Shown piece after piece: positions 23,245 through 34,620 of a DNA stretch of 64,000 bases. This DNA is from Adiantum capillus-veneris. Lineage: Eukaryota; Streptophyta; Polypodiopsida; Polypodiales; Pteridaceae. How positions within the stretch are numbered: position 1 is the stretch's first letter; each line of letters opens with the position of its first letter. The position numbers and the translations under genes are program-made. The stretch lies in NCBI GenBank assembly GCA_014529385.2, contig CM043970.1, positions 43,394,279 to 43,458,278 on the forward strand, written 5' to 3'. The notes beneath the pieces are model-generated. The model had not been told where the DNA came from and did no database searches. It saw nothing but the letters and a program-made list of their open reading frames with translations.

Positions 23245-24081
23245 TTGCTATCTTAGAGAAATCTTTAATGGGTGCTCTCTCATATTGTGCTAAACCCATA
23301 AAGCTTCTCACATCCCTTAATGACTTTGGTGTTGGCCACTCCACAATAGTCTTAACTTTGTCAAGGTCAGTGTGAATCCCCTCTTTAGAAATCACTCTTC
23401 CCAAATACACAATCTGATCCTTTGCAAAAGTACACTTACTTGCTTTGGCATACAATTTATGTTCACACAAAACCTCAAATGTTTTCTTTAAGTGCAATGC
23501 ATGATCTTCTTCATTCTTAGAATACACAAAAATATCATCCAAGAATACCAGAATGAATTCATCAAGATACGGGTGAAAACTATTATTCATTAAGCACATG
23601 AAAGTTGTTGGTGCATTAGTCAAACCAAAAGCAAGAACTGTAAATTCATAATGCCCATAACGTGTACGAAAAGCAGTCTTTGGAATGTCCTCGACCTTAA
23701 TGCGGATTTGATGGTAGCCAGAACGAAGATCAACCTTTGAAAATATTGTGGCACCACTCAAATGGCTAAGCAATTCATCTATGTGAGGAAGAGGATATTT
23801 GTTCTTAATGGTCTGTTTGTTTAACCCCCTGTAGTCAATGCATAACCTATATGTACCATCCTTTTTCTTTTGGAATAACACAGGACTACACCCCAAGGAG
23901 ATACACTAGGTTTAATGAAACCCTTTTTCAAAAGGTCATCAAGTTGTATCTTGAGCTCTTTAAGCTCATCAATATTGAACCTATATGGAGCCCTTGAATA
24001 AGGTGTTGCTCCTGGATATAGATCTATGGCGTGGTCTACCGCTCTAGGCGGAGGCATACCAGGAAGATCGTCCATGAACAC
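23201..24081 (-). pseudogene. Gypsy reverse transcriptase
   Basis: Two overlapping frames (23821-24081 and 23201-23896) show a frameshift near 23890 within the SPWGVVL..KKKDG segment. Motifs: [28 protein letters not shown] (first Asp), [15 protein letters not shown], and the catalytic [10 protein letters not shown] near 23540, a FLDD variant of YxDD common in gypsy elements. Just after SFMGLAQY the expected YRRF is replaced by ERAP, indicating local damage. The RT copies genomic RNA into cDNA in the virus-like particle. Confidence 0.92.
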
Positions 24082-24159
24082 ATCCTTAAATTCATGTAAG
24101 AGATCCTCTACAAATTCTGGATTTTCCCCTTTCTGTTTATTCCCAGAATCCTCTTTAAT

Positions 24160-25998
24160 CTAGTTAGCAAACACAAGAAACGTCTCACACCCTTGTCTCA
24201 CCCCCCTCAAAAGTTTCATGGTAGAAATCAGAAGTGATTTAGTATTTCTCTCCTCAGCTTTAATCGCATGACCATCTCTGTTTTTAAAAACCAACTCACC
24301 CCTCTCAGAATCAATCAATGCATGGTTCGCAGCCAACCAATCCATTCCCAAAATTACATCCCGTTCACCCATGCTAATAACATAAAATTCTCCCGAATGT
24401 TTCTCTTTGTTCAGCAAAAAAGGTAAGTTTTGAATATGACCCTGTGTATAATGTTTCTTCCCATTGGCCAATTCTACAGGTCTCCTAATGTGGGAATCAG
24501 AATTCAATTTCAAAGTCTGCACAAGCTTGTTAGACATAAAACAATGCGTACTACCCGAATCAATGAAAAAATTCACAATTTCAGTTCCTATCTTACCCCG
24601 AATTCTTATTACCGAATTCATAGGAATTTCAGAGCACTTACCTTCCTCGCTCGCTTCCTCAATCGTGGTGCCCATTGCATTCATATTGGCTTCCATTCGT
24701 GCAAGAACTGCTTGATCGATCTCCTTATTTGGGCATTCGAGCGTCTTGTGACCTTGCTCACCGCAATGAAAACATAACCCAAATCTCCTTGCTCGTTCTA
24801 GAAAAGCAGGATCATGTTGCCACCGCAGCGGTTGTCGTCTTCTTTGATTCTGATTTGCATCATTCTGACCCAAATTTTGATTGCGGTTGTTTATAGCATT
24901 CTGATTTGTACTCTGATTTCGATTGAAATTCTGATTCTGATTTGAAAAATTATTGGGTGGTCTTCTCTGATTATTTGTAAAATTCCTTCGGGGAAACTCA
25001 GTGTTTGTCTGAAAAGGCCTATTCTGCATTCTATGCCCGGTAGGTATAATTCTGCTTGGAGTAGGGTTGCGGCTCTCATACTTCACCTTGTTCTCATAAT
25101 TTACGGCCTTCGCAATAGCATCCAGAAAATCGGTAGCCCCTGCACCCTTTACTTGATAATACAGAACTTTACGCAGTCCTTCGATAAATTTGTTTGTCAA
25201 CGCCTCTCCTTCTACTTCCGGTGCATACTTGTGAAGTCGCAAAAACTTCTCCTTATACTCATGTACAGTAAGACTTGGCTCGTCCTCAGGTTGCTGCTGA
25301 AACTTGTAAAACTCCATCTTTTTATCCATCTCATAGTGTGGAGAACAATACCTTTTATACGCTTGCGTTTTAAATTCCTCCCAAGTGATTGGAGTAACCT
25401 TTGTTCGCTGTTTAAGGTATGCTTTCCACCAAAGCTTTGCGGTTTGTCGAAGATGAACAACTGTAACCTTTGCTTTTGCCTCTTCAGAGAACTTCTTCAA
25501 TGCAAAATAATCTTCTAACTCTTCAATCCATGCTTCGAGATCTTCACCAGTTTTCTCGATGCCATTAAACTCGTTAATCTTTGCCTTCTTGAAGACTTGC
25601 TGCAAAGGTGCCCTTTCAGAATCTTCATCTGCATCTTCTTCATCACGTTTTCTTCTTCGTCCTCTCCTTTCCTTAGTTTCTGCTTCGCCGTCATTCTGCT
25701 CTCTTTCGTGTGGACGACCGCGACGTCCATCACCACCGTTCCCATCATCATCATCTCCATCATCACCACCATCACCACCGCCAGGTGCCCCAGCGCCCAC
25801 ACGTTGATTATTGTTTCCTGGTGGAATAGCATGGTTTCCGTCTTCCTGTTCACCATTAATTTCCACATAGATATCAGGGTCTCGTGTTGCTTTGCCTCGC
25901 AGAGCCTTAGCACGCTCCCGATTTGAAATTTCCAGATCCTCTCGTAGTCGTCGAATCAGGTCTTCTTGCTCCTTTATCTTCTTCTCGTATTCGTCCAT
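24160..25998 (-). CDS. Gypsy Gag-protease ORF, 612 aa
   Basis: Intact frame from ATG 25998, 19 bases after the PBS, to a TAG at 24160. N-terminal charged coiled coil (EKKIKEQEDLIRRLREDLE), an acidic Gly/Asp-rich linker, the retrotransposon Gag domain (FNGIEKTGEDLEAWIEELED to about 25130), an Asn/Gln-rich linker, a CCHC zinc knuckle CFHCGEQGHKTLEC near 24760, and an aspartic protease with FFIDSGSTHCFMS near 24565 and ILGMDWL near 24335. The frame continues into pol after the TAG (IKEDSG...), so the stop is probably a secondary mutation, though a stop used for Gag/Pol ratio cannot be ruled out. Longer ORF starts reported inside the LTR are not biological. Confidence 0.88.
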   Translation of the reverse strand: MDEYEKKIKEQEDLIRRLREDLEISNRERAKALRGKATRDPDIYVEINGEQEDGNHAIPPGNNNQRVGAGAPGGGDGGDDGDDDDGNGGDGRRGRPHEREQNDGEAETKERRGRRRKRDEEDADEDSERAPLQQVFKKAKINEFNGIEKTGEDLEAWIEELEDYFALKKFSEEAKAKVTVVHLRQTAKLWWKAYLKQRTKVTPITWEEFKTQAYKRYCSPHYEMDKKMEFYKFQQQPEDEPSLTVHEYKEKFLRLHKYAPEVEGEALTNKFIEGLRKVLYYQVKGAGATDFLDAIAKAVNYENKVKYESRNPTPSRIIPTGHRMQNRPFQTNTEFPRRNFTNNQRRPPNNFSNQNQNFNRNQSTNQNAINNRNQNLGQNDANQNQRRRQPLRWQHDPAFLERARRFGLCFHCGEQGHKTLECPNKEIDQAVLARMEANMNAMGTTIEEASEEGKCSEIPMNSVIRIRGKIGTEIVNFFIDSGSTHCFMSNKLVQTLKLNSDSHIRRPVELANGKKHYTQGHIQNLPFLLNKEKHSGEFYVISMGERDVILGMDWLAANHALIDSERGELVFKNRDGHAIKAEERNTKSLLISTMKLLRGVRQGCETFLVFAN

Positions 25999-26016
25999 GT
26001 CCAGAATCAACCGCTT

Positions 26017-26028
26017 GCTCTGATACCA
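26017..26028 (-). other. Gypsy primer-binding site
   Basis: TGGTATCAGAGC on the minus strand, two bases from the LTR end; perfect match to the initiator tRNA-Met 3' end. Confidence 0.92.
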
Positions 26029-26030
26029 AT

Positions 26031-26959
26031 TGTCATGAGAACCGAATAATAGAGATAGACAGAAAAACAGAGGAAGAAATCTTTGTATTGATAGTGTTTG
26101 ATACAACAGAGGATCAAAATATATGGGCGCACTCCGTTGTACGGAGCTCCAACCTCCCCACCACCCCCGAGCTTCAATTCGCTTGCATGCAGTGTCTCAC
26201 TCCCACTCGCACTCGCACTCGTAGAAGAGAGATCGGTGAATCCCCCTAAAACGCACCACCCGTCCTTCTATTCTCCCTTCTCCTCCAAAAGCCTGCGACC
26301 TCTTAAAATAGCCGCTTTTCTATTTTTGGCGTTCGATCGACTCGACTTGCGCGCCAATATACCTGCGAGAACAAGGTAAAAACGTGATCGCGAAGCGATC
26401 CGTAGAGGTTAGATTTTTTTTTTTAATTTATTTATATATATATATATATGTTTAAGTCCATAAATTTTTCAGCTGTCTTCAACTGAACATAACTCCCAAA
26501 CGGAGCCAAAACAGCCCAAGTCTGTCTCACACAATCTTGTTGCCCTCGCTGCGCTCTTTGACGGCTATGTGATGGAAAATTTCCATAGCCTGCTCTGATT
26601 TGCTGAAAATCAACCTGCAAAACAGCATTTTCTACAAAAACGATGCAAAAACAGCAAATCCAACTTTTTTTTTAATCTTTGGCCCTCAACGAGCATCAAA
26701 ACATCAAAATCTCTACAGACTCAAAGAACCAAAGTTGTTCCTTATAATGCAGGCTTCAATCGCTTCATACATCACTTTTTCAAAATCCCACGTTAACACC
26801 TTCAAAAATGCCCCAGAAAGTGCCTTCCGGATCAAAAAATTTTATCGGACGAAAACAATCCACAAATCCTTCTACACAGTGGACTAACTTTAAAACGACC
26901 AAAACTTCCTAGAAAACAAAGTTTATTACTAAAACACCTCAAAATCAAGTCTTGTTACA
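26031..26959 (-). repeat. Gypsy 5' LTR (family 1, 929 bp)
   Basis: TGTCATGA to TTGTTACA in plus orientation; it would hold the promoter. A short AT microsatellite lies at 26434-26449. The ORFs within are not genes. Confidence 0.93.
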
Positions 26960-27560
26960 AAGAGCCATCAAGGTCGAGGGCAGCAAATCAATCAATACAA
27001 TGCGACGGCAATAAATTGCTATTAAACTTTCAACGCAAAACGATAACTGACCGACGCAAATGGTGGGTGGTTTGGGAAGATGACCGTCTGAGCAAGGGAC
27101 AATGCCAAACTAAGAAAGGGGCTACTGTAGTGGTGCGTGGAAAGCTATGAAAGAGAATCGTCTGCAAAAGTAGTAGAAGAGGGCGGTAGAGAAGAGGGAG
27201 TGATCCTTGACGTAGTGAAATGGAAGGTGAGTCTTGAATGAAATAAAAAATCAAAACTATACTCTGAAAGGCTACATTTATAAAAAGAACCCCCCTCCCC
27301 CAAAACCCAAAAAACAAGAAAACCCCGTCAACGCATCTTGATCCCTTTTTGCAACAATTTTTTTTTTTGAGACTGGGGAGACCTACTAGTATAATCTAAA
27401 TATAACATATGAAAAACATAAATATGATGTAAATGTAAACTTAGAATATAGAGATAATTTTGATGTAAGTAATACATAAATAGAAAAAAAAACTCTAGAT
27501 TTAGAAATGTAATTTAAAAATAGATATATATTTTGCATTTGTCGTTGAAAAATGAGTAAT
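26960..27560. repeat. 3' flank block of X8 unit, inverted (continuation of arm XYZ-2)
   Basis: Reverse complement of about 13200-13760, beginning exactly where the gypsy 5' LTR ends. No coding feature. Confidence 0.82.
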
Positions 27561-27845
27561 GTATTTAATAAATAGATATAGAAAAAAAATTGACAGAGTA
27601 TTTCAGGTTTATGTGCAAAGATCTAGAGAAGTTATATACAGCTACGACGAGTTTCTTCCTTGAAAGAAAAACCAAATTCCATGAATGAATTAAGTGCAAA
27701 TAGAAAGATATGACAAAAGAAATTGGATTACACAACATGAATGGAAGCGACAATGTCAAAAGAGACTGCATCCTCATTGCTCGAGGCAATGACAGCTAGT
27801 GCCATCAATATCAAGAAGATGACTGCACACGTAGCATGTAGCAGC

Positions 27846-28047
27846 GACAATGGGAAGGGCTAGCTCTCCTAAGGAGTTTTTGTGCTTCGTCAGTGGTCCC
27901 CGGATATTTGCAGCTACCCTCACCTACAACAAATGTTATACAAGCGGAATATTAATAAATAGAATCTAGAGCACAAGCGTGGGGCTTAAAAGTTTATATT
28001 GCACAGAGTTAGTGGCATTGGAAGGTGAGACAAAGACAACCGCGCCC

Positions 28048-28094
<47 letters not shown>

Positions 28095-28290
28095 CTCGGA
28101 TCAGCGTACACCACGTGGGTGGCAACGCCAACTATCATGGTGCAAGGGATGCCCGCTGGTCACGAGTGCGTCTGCCAATAGATGTTCGTGGCATAGGAGG
28201 CATGGTCGTAGAGAGTATAAGGAAGAATGCAGCGCCCATGCGGGGAGAGGATGGCATCACAAATTCGTTGGGCAGCGCACGGACAATGAG
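27846..28290 (-). pseudogene. X8-domain gene copy 2, 5'-truncated
   Basis: The last exon (27923 to about 27855) has an intact acceptor (TTGTAG) and EGSCKYP, but a one-base deletion near the end removes the KLLRES-stop and extends the frame. The CT intron is at 28050-28090. The central exon is present from 28096 to about 28290 (ICDAI, GRC, HASYATNIYW, IPC, ADPS). Everything upstream is replaced by copia copy C, joined at about 28290. The signal peptide and promoter are missing, so this copy cannot be functional. Confidence 0.82.
28050..28090. repeat. (GA)n microsatellite
   Basis: Intronic CT tract of X8 copy 2, read on the plus strand as GA. Confidence 0.93.
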
Positions 28291-28396
28291 TGTAGGCTTT
28301 CTCATACCAAGCACGAGTAGATTGCTTCAACCCACACAAAGCCTTCTTTCATCTACACGCTTTGTCCTCTGGTCCTTTTATGACAAAACCGCGAGG

Positions 28397-28921
28397 CTAC
28401 CTTACATAAACTTCCTCAAATATGTCACCATTCAAGAAAGCAGTAACAATGTCTGATTGATGTACATCCCAACCAAAATGAGTTGTCAATGCACATAGAA
28501 AACACATAGTAGTCATATGACAAGTGGGAGAAAAGGTCTCTTCATAATCTATGCCTTTTTGCCGTGCATAACCCTTTGCAACAAGTCGAGCCTTATGGTG
28601 ATCGATCTCACCATCCGGCTTGCGTTTCAACTTGTACACCCACTTCGTATCAATGTACTTTTTTCCAGGAGGCAAATCACATAAAGTCCATGTGTCATTT
28701 TCTATAAGTGCATCATATTCTGATTGCATGGCAACCATCCAATTTTCTAAATTCTGTGCTTCATCAAAAGACACAGGCTCCTCAACATCATGTAAGCTAG
28801 ACACCGCCAAAGCATAACAATCTAATGCATAAGATGCATGGCGAGAGCCTGAACGAGTACGACTAGACAAAGGTGCATCCAATTTACTGTCACGCAAAGT
28901 GTGCAGCAACCATTTTGGCAT
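28397..28921 (-). pseudogene. Copia RT N-terminal half, copy C
   Basis: An open frame of 174 codons, better preserved than in copies A and B: it keeps SEYDALIENDTWTL where A and B have lost a base. It runs through KWVYKLKRKPDGEIDHHKAR, YARQKGIDYEETFSP and DVHQSDIVTAFLNGD, then stops at a TAG where Gln is expected (VYVR*PRGF). The catalytic YVDD box is missing because the element is cut at 28290. Confidence 0.88.
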
Positions 28922-29106
28922 ACATCTAGCCTGCTCATTTTCAGCCCTTTCCTCATCAAGTACATCATGTACATCTGCATCAGTTATAGGCTAATCTGTA
29001 ACATTTTTAGAAACCCCCATAGGCTGTACATTTGCCTCATTGGATCTTACATTCGTATTTCCACCAATGAAAAGAGGCAACAAAGTGTCATAAATGTCCT
29101 GTGAGC

Positions 29107-29946
29107 TTACACTACTGTCTGTAGTACATGAAGCAAGGGTTGAACAGAATCTTCCACAAACACTACATCCCATGAAACCAGAATACGCTTTGTTTGCGGA
29201 TGATATAACATGTAACCTTTTCTTTCAGCACTATAACCAACAAAAATACACTTGACAGCCTTATCATCCAATTTTTTGCGTTGTGTTTGTGGCACCAAAG
29301 CATATGCCAAACAGGAAAAAACACGCATGTGCTCAATAGAAGGCTTTCTATCATGCCATGCTTCATATGGAGCAATAGCCTGGAAAGATTTCGCAGGACA
29401 CCTGTTAAGTACATAAGTGGCACACATGATGGCCTCAAGCCAAAAAGAACACGCCAAAGCTTAACTTTTGACCATACATCCTGCCATTTCCGTCAGTGAC
29501 CTATTTTTCCTCTCAGCAACACCATTTTGCTGAGATGTTAAGGCACAATACATTGGTGTTTTATCCCACGACTAGCCAGAAATTCCTTAAATTCATGAGA
29601 CATACTCCCCCCCTCGATTGGAACAGAGGCTGCCCATAGTACATTTCGAGACATTTTCAGCCATAGCGAGAAATTGTTTGAAGCACATAAAAACTTCGGA
29701 CTTCGCTTTAAGCGGAACTACCCATGCATGTTTGGAGTAATCATCAATGAAAGTCACGAAGTAAAGGTAATTGCCCAAGCACAGAGTTTGCATGGGCCCA
29801 TAAACATCACTATGCACAAGCTGCAACCTGCATGTGGCCCTAACTGAACCATCCTTTGGAAACTTTGAATGCTGCATTTTACCCAGAATACAGCCTTCAC
29901 AAACATGTTTGACAGGTGCTTCAAGAGGCGGCAAAGAAACAACCAT
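29107..29946 (-). pseudogene. Copia integrase remains, copy C
   Basis: Core from KHVCEGCILGKM through HSDVYGPM (first Asp) and CSNRGGEY, where the second catalytic Asp of copy A (HSDRGGEY) is Asn. After a frameshift and TAA comes the C-terminal region (FWLEAIMCATYVLNRCPAK...VVFVED). Catalytically dead. Confidence 0.86.
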
Positions 29947-30220
29947 ATCAGATTTCTACAAACGCAGCAAACTGGCAAAATTCAGACGATCAAAACGTGC
30001 ATGCCAAAGTTTTGCATCTGAAATAGCCTGTGCAGTACTGCCTATAGTGGAAACGGAGGCCAAAATGAGCCCGAATTGAAAATATGAGTAGACTAAGCTG
30101 TATGAGTTTTCCTAAAAATTTTGTCGACTTGCAAACGCTTACCAAAGCTCACTGAAATCGGAGAAAGTGAGCACGCGTGTGCTGGAGCAGCTTGCGACTA
30201 AGCCTGGGAGGATGCAACCT

Positions 30221-30232
30221 GCTCTGATACCA
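30221..30232 (-). other. Copia primer-binding site, intact
   Basis: TGGTATCAGAGC on the minus strand, two bases inside the LTR. Confidence 0.9.
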
Positions 30233-30234
30233 AT

Positions 30235-30885
30235 TGTTGGAATTAGGGTTGCAGAGAAACGCACACAGCTTGGAGAAGACGAAGGAAGCTCAAGGCACAC
30301 AATAGAGAGTGTGTTAATTAGTGTGCAGTGGAAAGATAGATAGCCCTAGAGTGATGGGCGTATATACAATGCACGGGGGAAAAACCTCCTAAAGAGGGAA
30401 AAAATGCTCGGGCGGTCCTAGTGTGCTCACACACATCACTACCACATGTATATGGTAACACACAGCATTTACCATCAGTGAACCCTTTCTTCTTTAAATT
30501 TTGAGCAATTGGCAGGACCCAAGTACATACTATCCACAAAAAAAAGAAACTTAAAGTGATTTGGTATAGACCATACGTCAGACAATACATGTAACCACCA
30601 CTTCTCAGTCATGTGTAAATTCCATTGTTTATTATATCTATCCTGTATACATGTGTCTGACACCGTTGACTTTTGTTAAATATAGCAGATGGAGATTGCC
30701 ACAAATTGGTTGCATAGCTTGGCAAGGCCAAGTCCCTGTGTTTGTTTGCTACATTTGCCTCTGCATAGAATGATAAATTATGTACATGAGTCATGAGCTG
30801 ATGCCACAAGCCCCTCCTTCCAGTGCCCAATCTGTACTTCCTTCTAGTTGCAAAAATAATATCAACTATAGATTAGAGTCCAACA
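30235..30885 (-). repeat. Copia 5' LTR, copy C (651 bp)
   Basis: TGTTGGA at 30235 to TCCAACA ending 30885, near-identical to 5161-5812. Confidence 0.92.
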
Positions 30886-32240
30886 TTTGATCACTTTGGC
30901 AAACCCCTTTTTTAAACAAAGAGAGTGTAGGTTTCCTAATCAATTTAGCATGTAGCACCTTAAAAACAAAACTCCAAATCAGACTTGCAAACCCCAAATA
31001 ATTCCCTGTATATAATATTCTGCCTTTCCACAACAAGAAAGAACATGACTTTTTCCAAGATTTAATAAGCATAGTGCTAACATCAAAGCCAATATTAAGT
31101 GAATCTACTGAAAACAATTTATCCCAAGAAGCTAGGTGCCAAACACCATGGAAGTAGACCACTGAAGCTTCTAAGACTTTCCACATTCATAAGGACCAAT
31201 CATTGTCTGCTTCAAGGATATGCTTAATGAGACATGCCCTTCTATGATGAGCATGCAGAGTCAAGTTGAAAACATGAAGAGCCCCCAGAGAGTAAGGAAA
31301 AAAAATATTATTTTGAGCAATCGTAGCAGCAGAGGTAGAGGCAGTCTTCCACAAGGACTTAGAGATCAAGACAATACAGATTTGAAGCATTTTCTCAGAA
31401 CAGTCCAATAATGGATGATAACAAAGCATATAGGGAACAAGTATAGCTTGTACTATTCTCAATCTAGTATGCAAAGGCCATAGATCACAAAACCAAGAAG
31501 CATCAAAGGATCTCACAGAGATATCAATCGAGAAAATAGTCAAGTTGATGGTTAACCCAACAACTAATGCATACAGATCCATCAGCTTAGTGCATCTCAG
31601 AATATTGACATAATGAGCAAAACCTTTGCCAGGTAATTGTTTGCTACCCTAATGCAGAGTTTGAATATGACAAGATGCTGCCACTCTATCTAGATAGCAA
31701 TAAAGGGGATGGGTAGTCACTATAAAAAAAAGAGACTAATGGGACAACCTTGTCTAACTGACATGGTTAAATGCATCCTATCTGATAATTTGCCATTGAT
31801 GACAATCCTTGAGTAAGCATGCTAGCCAAGCAAGTTAAAAAATCCGATAATTTTATCCCTGAACCCATTTTCTTCGATATTTGCTGGACAAAGTCCCACA
31901 ACACTATGTCAAAGGCCTTGATAAAGTCACTCTGAAACATGACAATGCCATGATTTTTGTTGAGTGCATGCTCAATGCCCAACTGAGCTGTTAAAATATT
32001 ATTGTATATGGACCTGCCTCGAATAAAGCTTGTCTGTGAAGAATGAATGTAATTCTTCAATTTAGGTGCAATTCCAAGAGCAATAGCTTTGGCTAGCAAT
32101 TTATACAGCACCCCCATCATGTTGATGGGCCTCCAATCTGCCAAAGTTTTAGGAAATGTGCTTTTTGGGATGAGCTTAATGATCCCCGTTAAGATTGCAC
32201 TGTTTATCAAGGTCTCGTGATATGTGTCTTCACTCTTGGA
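30886..32240 (-). pseudogene. LINE pol relic, copy C
   Basis: Longest LINE remnant here. Minus-strand frame 31767-32210 holds the RT fingers/palm start: GIIKLIPKSTFPKTLADWRP, MGVLYKLLAKAIALGIAPKL, SSQTSFIRGRSIYNN and QSDFIKAFDIVLWDFV (first catalytic Asp). Downstream the FADD box is lost: the sequence passes from QLPGKGFA directly to HYVNILRC. 30866-31582 gives the post-RT region also found in copy A, with the GYPIG segment removed by a deletion flanked by a short AGCA match. LINEs copy themselves by target-primed reverse transcription; this one is inactive. Confidence 0.8.
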
Positions 32241-32474
32241 TATGCTTGAGGAGTGCTCTAAAGAAACATAGATTCAATGTAGCTACCCCTATGACCTACA
32301 AAACTTTATTGTGAGAAGCTCCAAATAAAGTGACTATTTTACTTGTCGATTTTTTCACATGTGAGTTTTTAACTGCGTCTATTACGGTCACACTGAACCC
32401 CAACTTTTTGAATTCACCATTATACTTCAAATTACCTCAAGGTAGGGGAACCTACAAAATCAAGGGGAATTCAA
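32241..32474. other. No feature recognised
   Basis: Short unassigned stretch between the LINE relic and the X8 upstream block, which begins at about 32475 and matches 11645 onward. Confidence 0.5.
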
Positions 32475-32544
32475 ACCTTCTAATAATCTAATATATTAGA
32501 ATCTAATATATTCCCACGGAAATAGGACCATGGAGTGTAATCTC

Positions 32545-33358
32545 TATATAAAGGGCCACAAGGCGCTTCATTTTTTCAATCATTAGTAATTACTGTAACA
32601 AGAGAAGGAGAGAAGCAAGATGGAAGGCAGGAGGAATAGTTCGACGTTGGCGCTTCATGTATGAATCTGTGTGGCGACGTTGCTAGCAGGCAGCGCCTTG
32701 GCCCAAGAGCAGCAGCGCGCAGGAATGCAGCAATTAACGATGATCTGCAGCAATTAACGCTGATGATGTTGTTATGGCATGCAGCAATCAATGATGATGT
32801 TGTTGTGGCATAACCTATATTATGCAAAAATTAACGCTCTTGTTTTGTGATCAGGCGTGCCAGCTGATTATAATCTCATCTGCATACAGCTCGACGACGG
32901 CCAGCATTGCTATAGGCCATTGTATCCTGATGTTCATCCCGCCACCCTCAAGACATGGTGCGTCCCTGATAAAAACACATCAGAGCAGGAGCTGCACATT
33001 TTGCTTACCCGCATGTGTCACCCCGTCCGTCCGGCTGTGGTGCCCGTCGTACACGCCGGTGGCCGCCACCGTCCCCACCGCGGCCACCGTCCCCACCGAC
33101 ACATGATGAGTCCGGCAGCCAGTCAGTTCCTACCCCAATTACCAGTGGCCACCTAGACCATTACGCACGGCCGTGCGCTGGCCACCAAATTTGTGATGCC
33201 ATCCTCTCCCCGCATGGGCGCTGCATTCTTCCTTATACTCTATACGACCATGCCTCCTATGCCACGAACATCTATTGGCACACGCACTTGCGACCAGCTG
33301 GCATCCCTTGCACCATGATAGTTGGCGTTGCCACCGACGTGGTGTGCGCTGATCCAAG

Positions 33359-33393
<35 letters not shown>

Positions 33394-33575
33394 GGGGGCG
33401 CGGTTGTCTTTGTCTCACCTCCCAATGCCACTAACTCTGTACTTTTGAGCCCCACGCTTGTGCTCTAAATTCTAATTATTAATATTCCGCTTGTATAACA
33501 TTTGTTGCAGGTGAGGGTAGCTGCCAATATCCGAGGACCACTGACGAAGCACAAAAACTCCTTAGGGAGAGCTAG
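32545..33575 (+). pseudogene. X8-domain gene copy 3
   Basis: TATA box TATATAAAG at 32545-32553, ATG at 32620, inferred exons about 32620-32722, 32855-33014, 33146-33357, 33511-33575. The domain keeps all key parts: LICIQLDDGQHC, TWCVPDKNTSEQELH, CAGHQICDAI, GRC, DHASYATNIYW, IPC, CADPS joined to EGSCQYP, tail KLLRES-stop. The last intron has good signals (CCAA|GTAATC ... TTGCAG|GTGAGG). Lesions: TGA in the signal peptide (LHV*) at 32662-32664 and a first donor changed to GA. Apart from exon 1 this copy is better kept than copy 1. Together the copies let the ancestral splice sites be inferred. Confidence 0.8.
33363..33390. repeat. Intronic (CT)n microsatellite of X8 copy 3
   Basis: Starts six bases after the 5' splice site, as in copy 1. 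Confidence 0.92.
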
Positions 33576-33889
33576 CCCTTCCCATTGTCGCTGCTATGTG
33601 CTACGTGTGCAGTCATCTTCTTGATATTGATGGCACTATCTGTCATTGCCTCGAGCAACGAGGATGCAGTCTCTTTTGACATTGTCACTTCCATTCATGT
33701 TGTGTAATCCAATCTCCTTTGTCATATCTTTCTATTTGCACTTAATTCATTGATGGAATTTGGCTTTCAAGGAAGAAATTCGTCGTAACTGTATATAACT
33801 TCTCTATATCTTTGCACATAAACCTGAAATACTCTTTAAATGTTTTTTCTATATCTATTTATTAAACACATTACTCATTTTTCAACGAC

Positions 33890-33900
33890 GTATGCCCTCG

Positions 33901-33948
<48 letters not shown>

Positions 33949-34123
33949 GTTGCTTCAACTTCCTGCTTCTTGCGCCAATTGTAAAAACAACCTTAGACTA
34001 GGCCAATGTATTGCGAGTTCGAACTTTGAAGGAATCTTAGAGGTTTTGGCCTTTTAATTTTTTGAAGCCATTATTAATAACACTCTATATTTGAATGATT
34101 AAGTTTGAATGATATTACATCAT

Positions 34124-34169
<46 letters not shown>

Positions 34170-34345
34170 GGTGGTACAATTCTCCCTAGCTGCGAGTCTG
34201 CATGGAAAATGATATACAAAGCATCGAGATTGAATGTCCCAATCACCTCCTACGACTTGATGTGCAACTGCCCCCACATGTCAATGCCAAGGGTGGGTGC
34301 ATCCCTACATATCAATGTCAGGGCAAAGCCTTGAATATTAGAGCC
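33890..34345. repeat. CT/GA block of X8 unit, third copy
   Basis: CT run 33903-33946 and GA run 34128-34167 with the spacer of 13980-14150. The AT-rich block (13200-13740) is missing here, so the X8 flank is joined directly to the CT block at about 33893. Confidence 0.8.
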
Positions 34346-34456
34346 CAGTGCAACAACACGAAAACAACAAAAGGCCACAATGTGGCGCTAAGGTGGCGTG
34401 CCAATGCAAGGATCATATGCCAAGGTGGTAGTGTGATTGATGCTAAGGCTACCAAT

Positions 34457-34620
34457 CACTATGAGAGATCGTGGTGTTTATCGCGGGCCCTTACCGCAAA
34501 ACAAGAGAGAGGAATTCAAAATGAGGAGAGAGAATCGTTTTGATGCAGAAGCGGCACTTTACCGCACATATTACCGTGCAAATATCCGCGATTATTGCCG
34601 CAAACATTACCGCTAAGACA
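34457..34620. repeat. CACTA left end: TIR and subterminal motifs
   Basis: After CACTATGAGAG come repeated TTACCGC motifs in both orientations (for example TTACCGCAAA, ATTACCGTGC, ATTGCCGCAAACATTACCGC). In maize En/Spm such subterminal repeats bind the TnpA protein; the same role is inferred. Confidence 0.85.

Larger units (their letters stand above)
20341..26959 (-). mobile_element. Ty3/gypsy chromovirus, full length, both LTRs
   Basis: 6.6-kb element on the minus strand: 5' LTR 26031-26959, PBS 26017-26028, gag-protease, RT, RNase H, integrase with chromodomain, polypurine tract 21284-21296, 3' LTR 20341-21283. Domain order (RT before integrase) and the C-terminal chromodomain define a Ty3/gypsy chromovirus. 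It lies inside a GA microsatellite: the flanks are GAGAG (20336-20340) and AAGAG (26960-26964), a 5-bp target duplication with one mismatch. The LTRs are very similar, so the insertion is relatively recent. Coding is broken by two TAG stops and two frameshift/deletion sites in pol. Confidence 0.95.
28290..30885 (-). mobile_element. Ty1/copia, copy C, truncated and internally deleted
   Basis: Same family as copy A: 5' LTR 30235-30885, intact PBS 30221-30232, then a deletion that removes gag, protease and the integrase N-terminal end (junction near 30030, equal to about 3357-4960 of copy A), then integrase and RT. The 3' side ends at 28290, some 130 bp short of copy A's truncation point, fused to X8 copy 2. 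It shares with copy A the frameshift after HSDRGGEY, the TAA in MARC-VKS, and the LTR/LINE junction. It has its own TAG stops near 29957 and 28396. Confidence 0.92.

Noticed and set aside
25212-25926. Plus-strand ORFs across the gypsy gag region
   Set aside because: They are antisense shadows of the 612-codon Gag-protease frame and show no domain.
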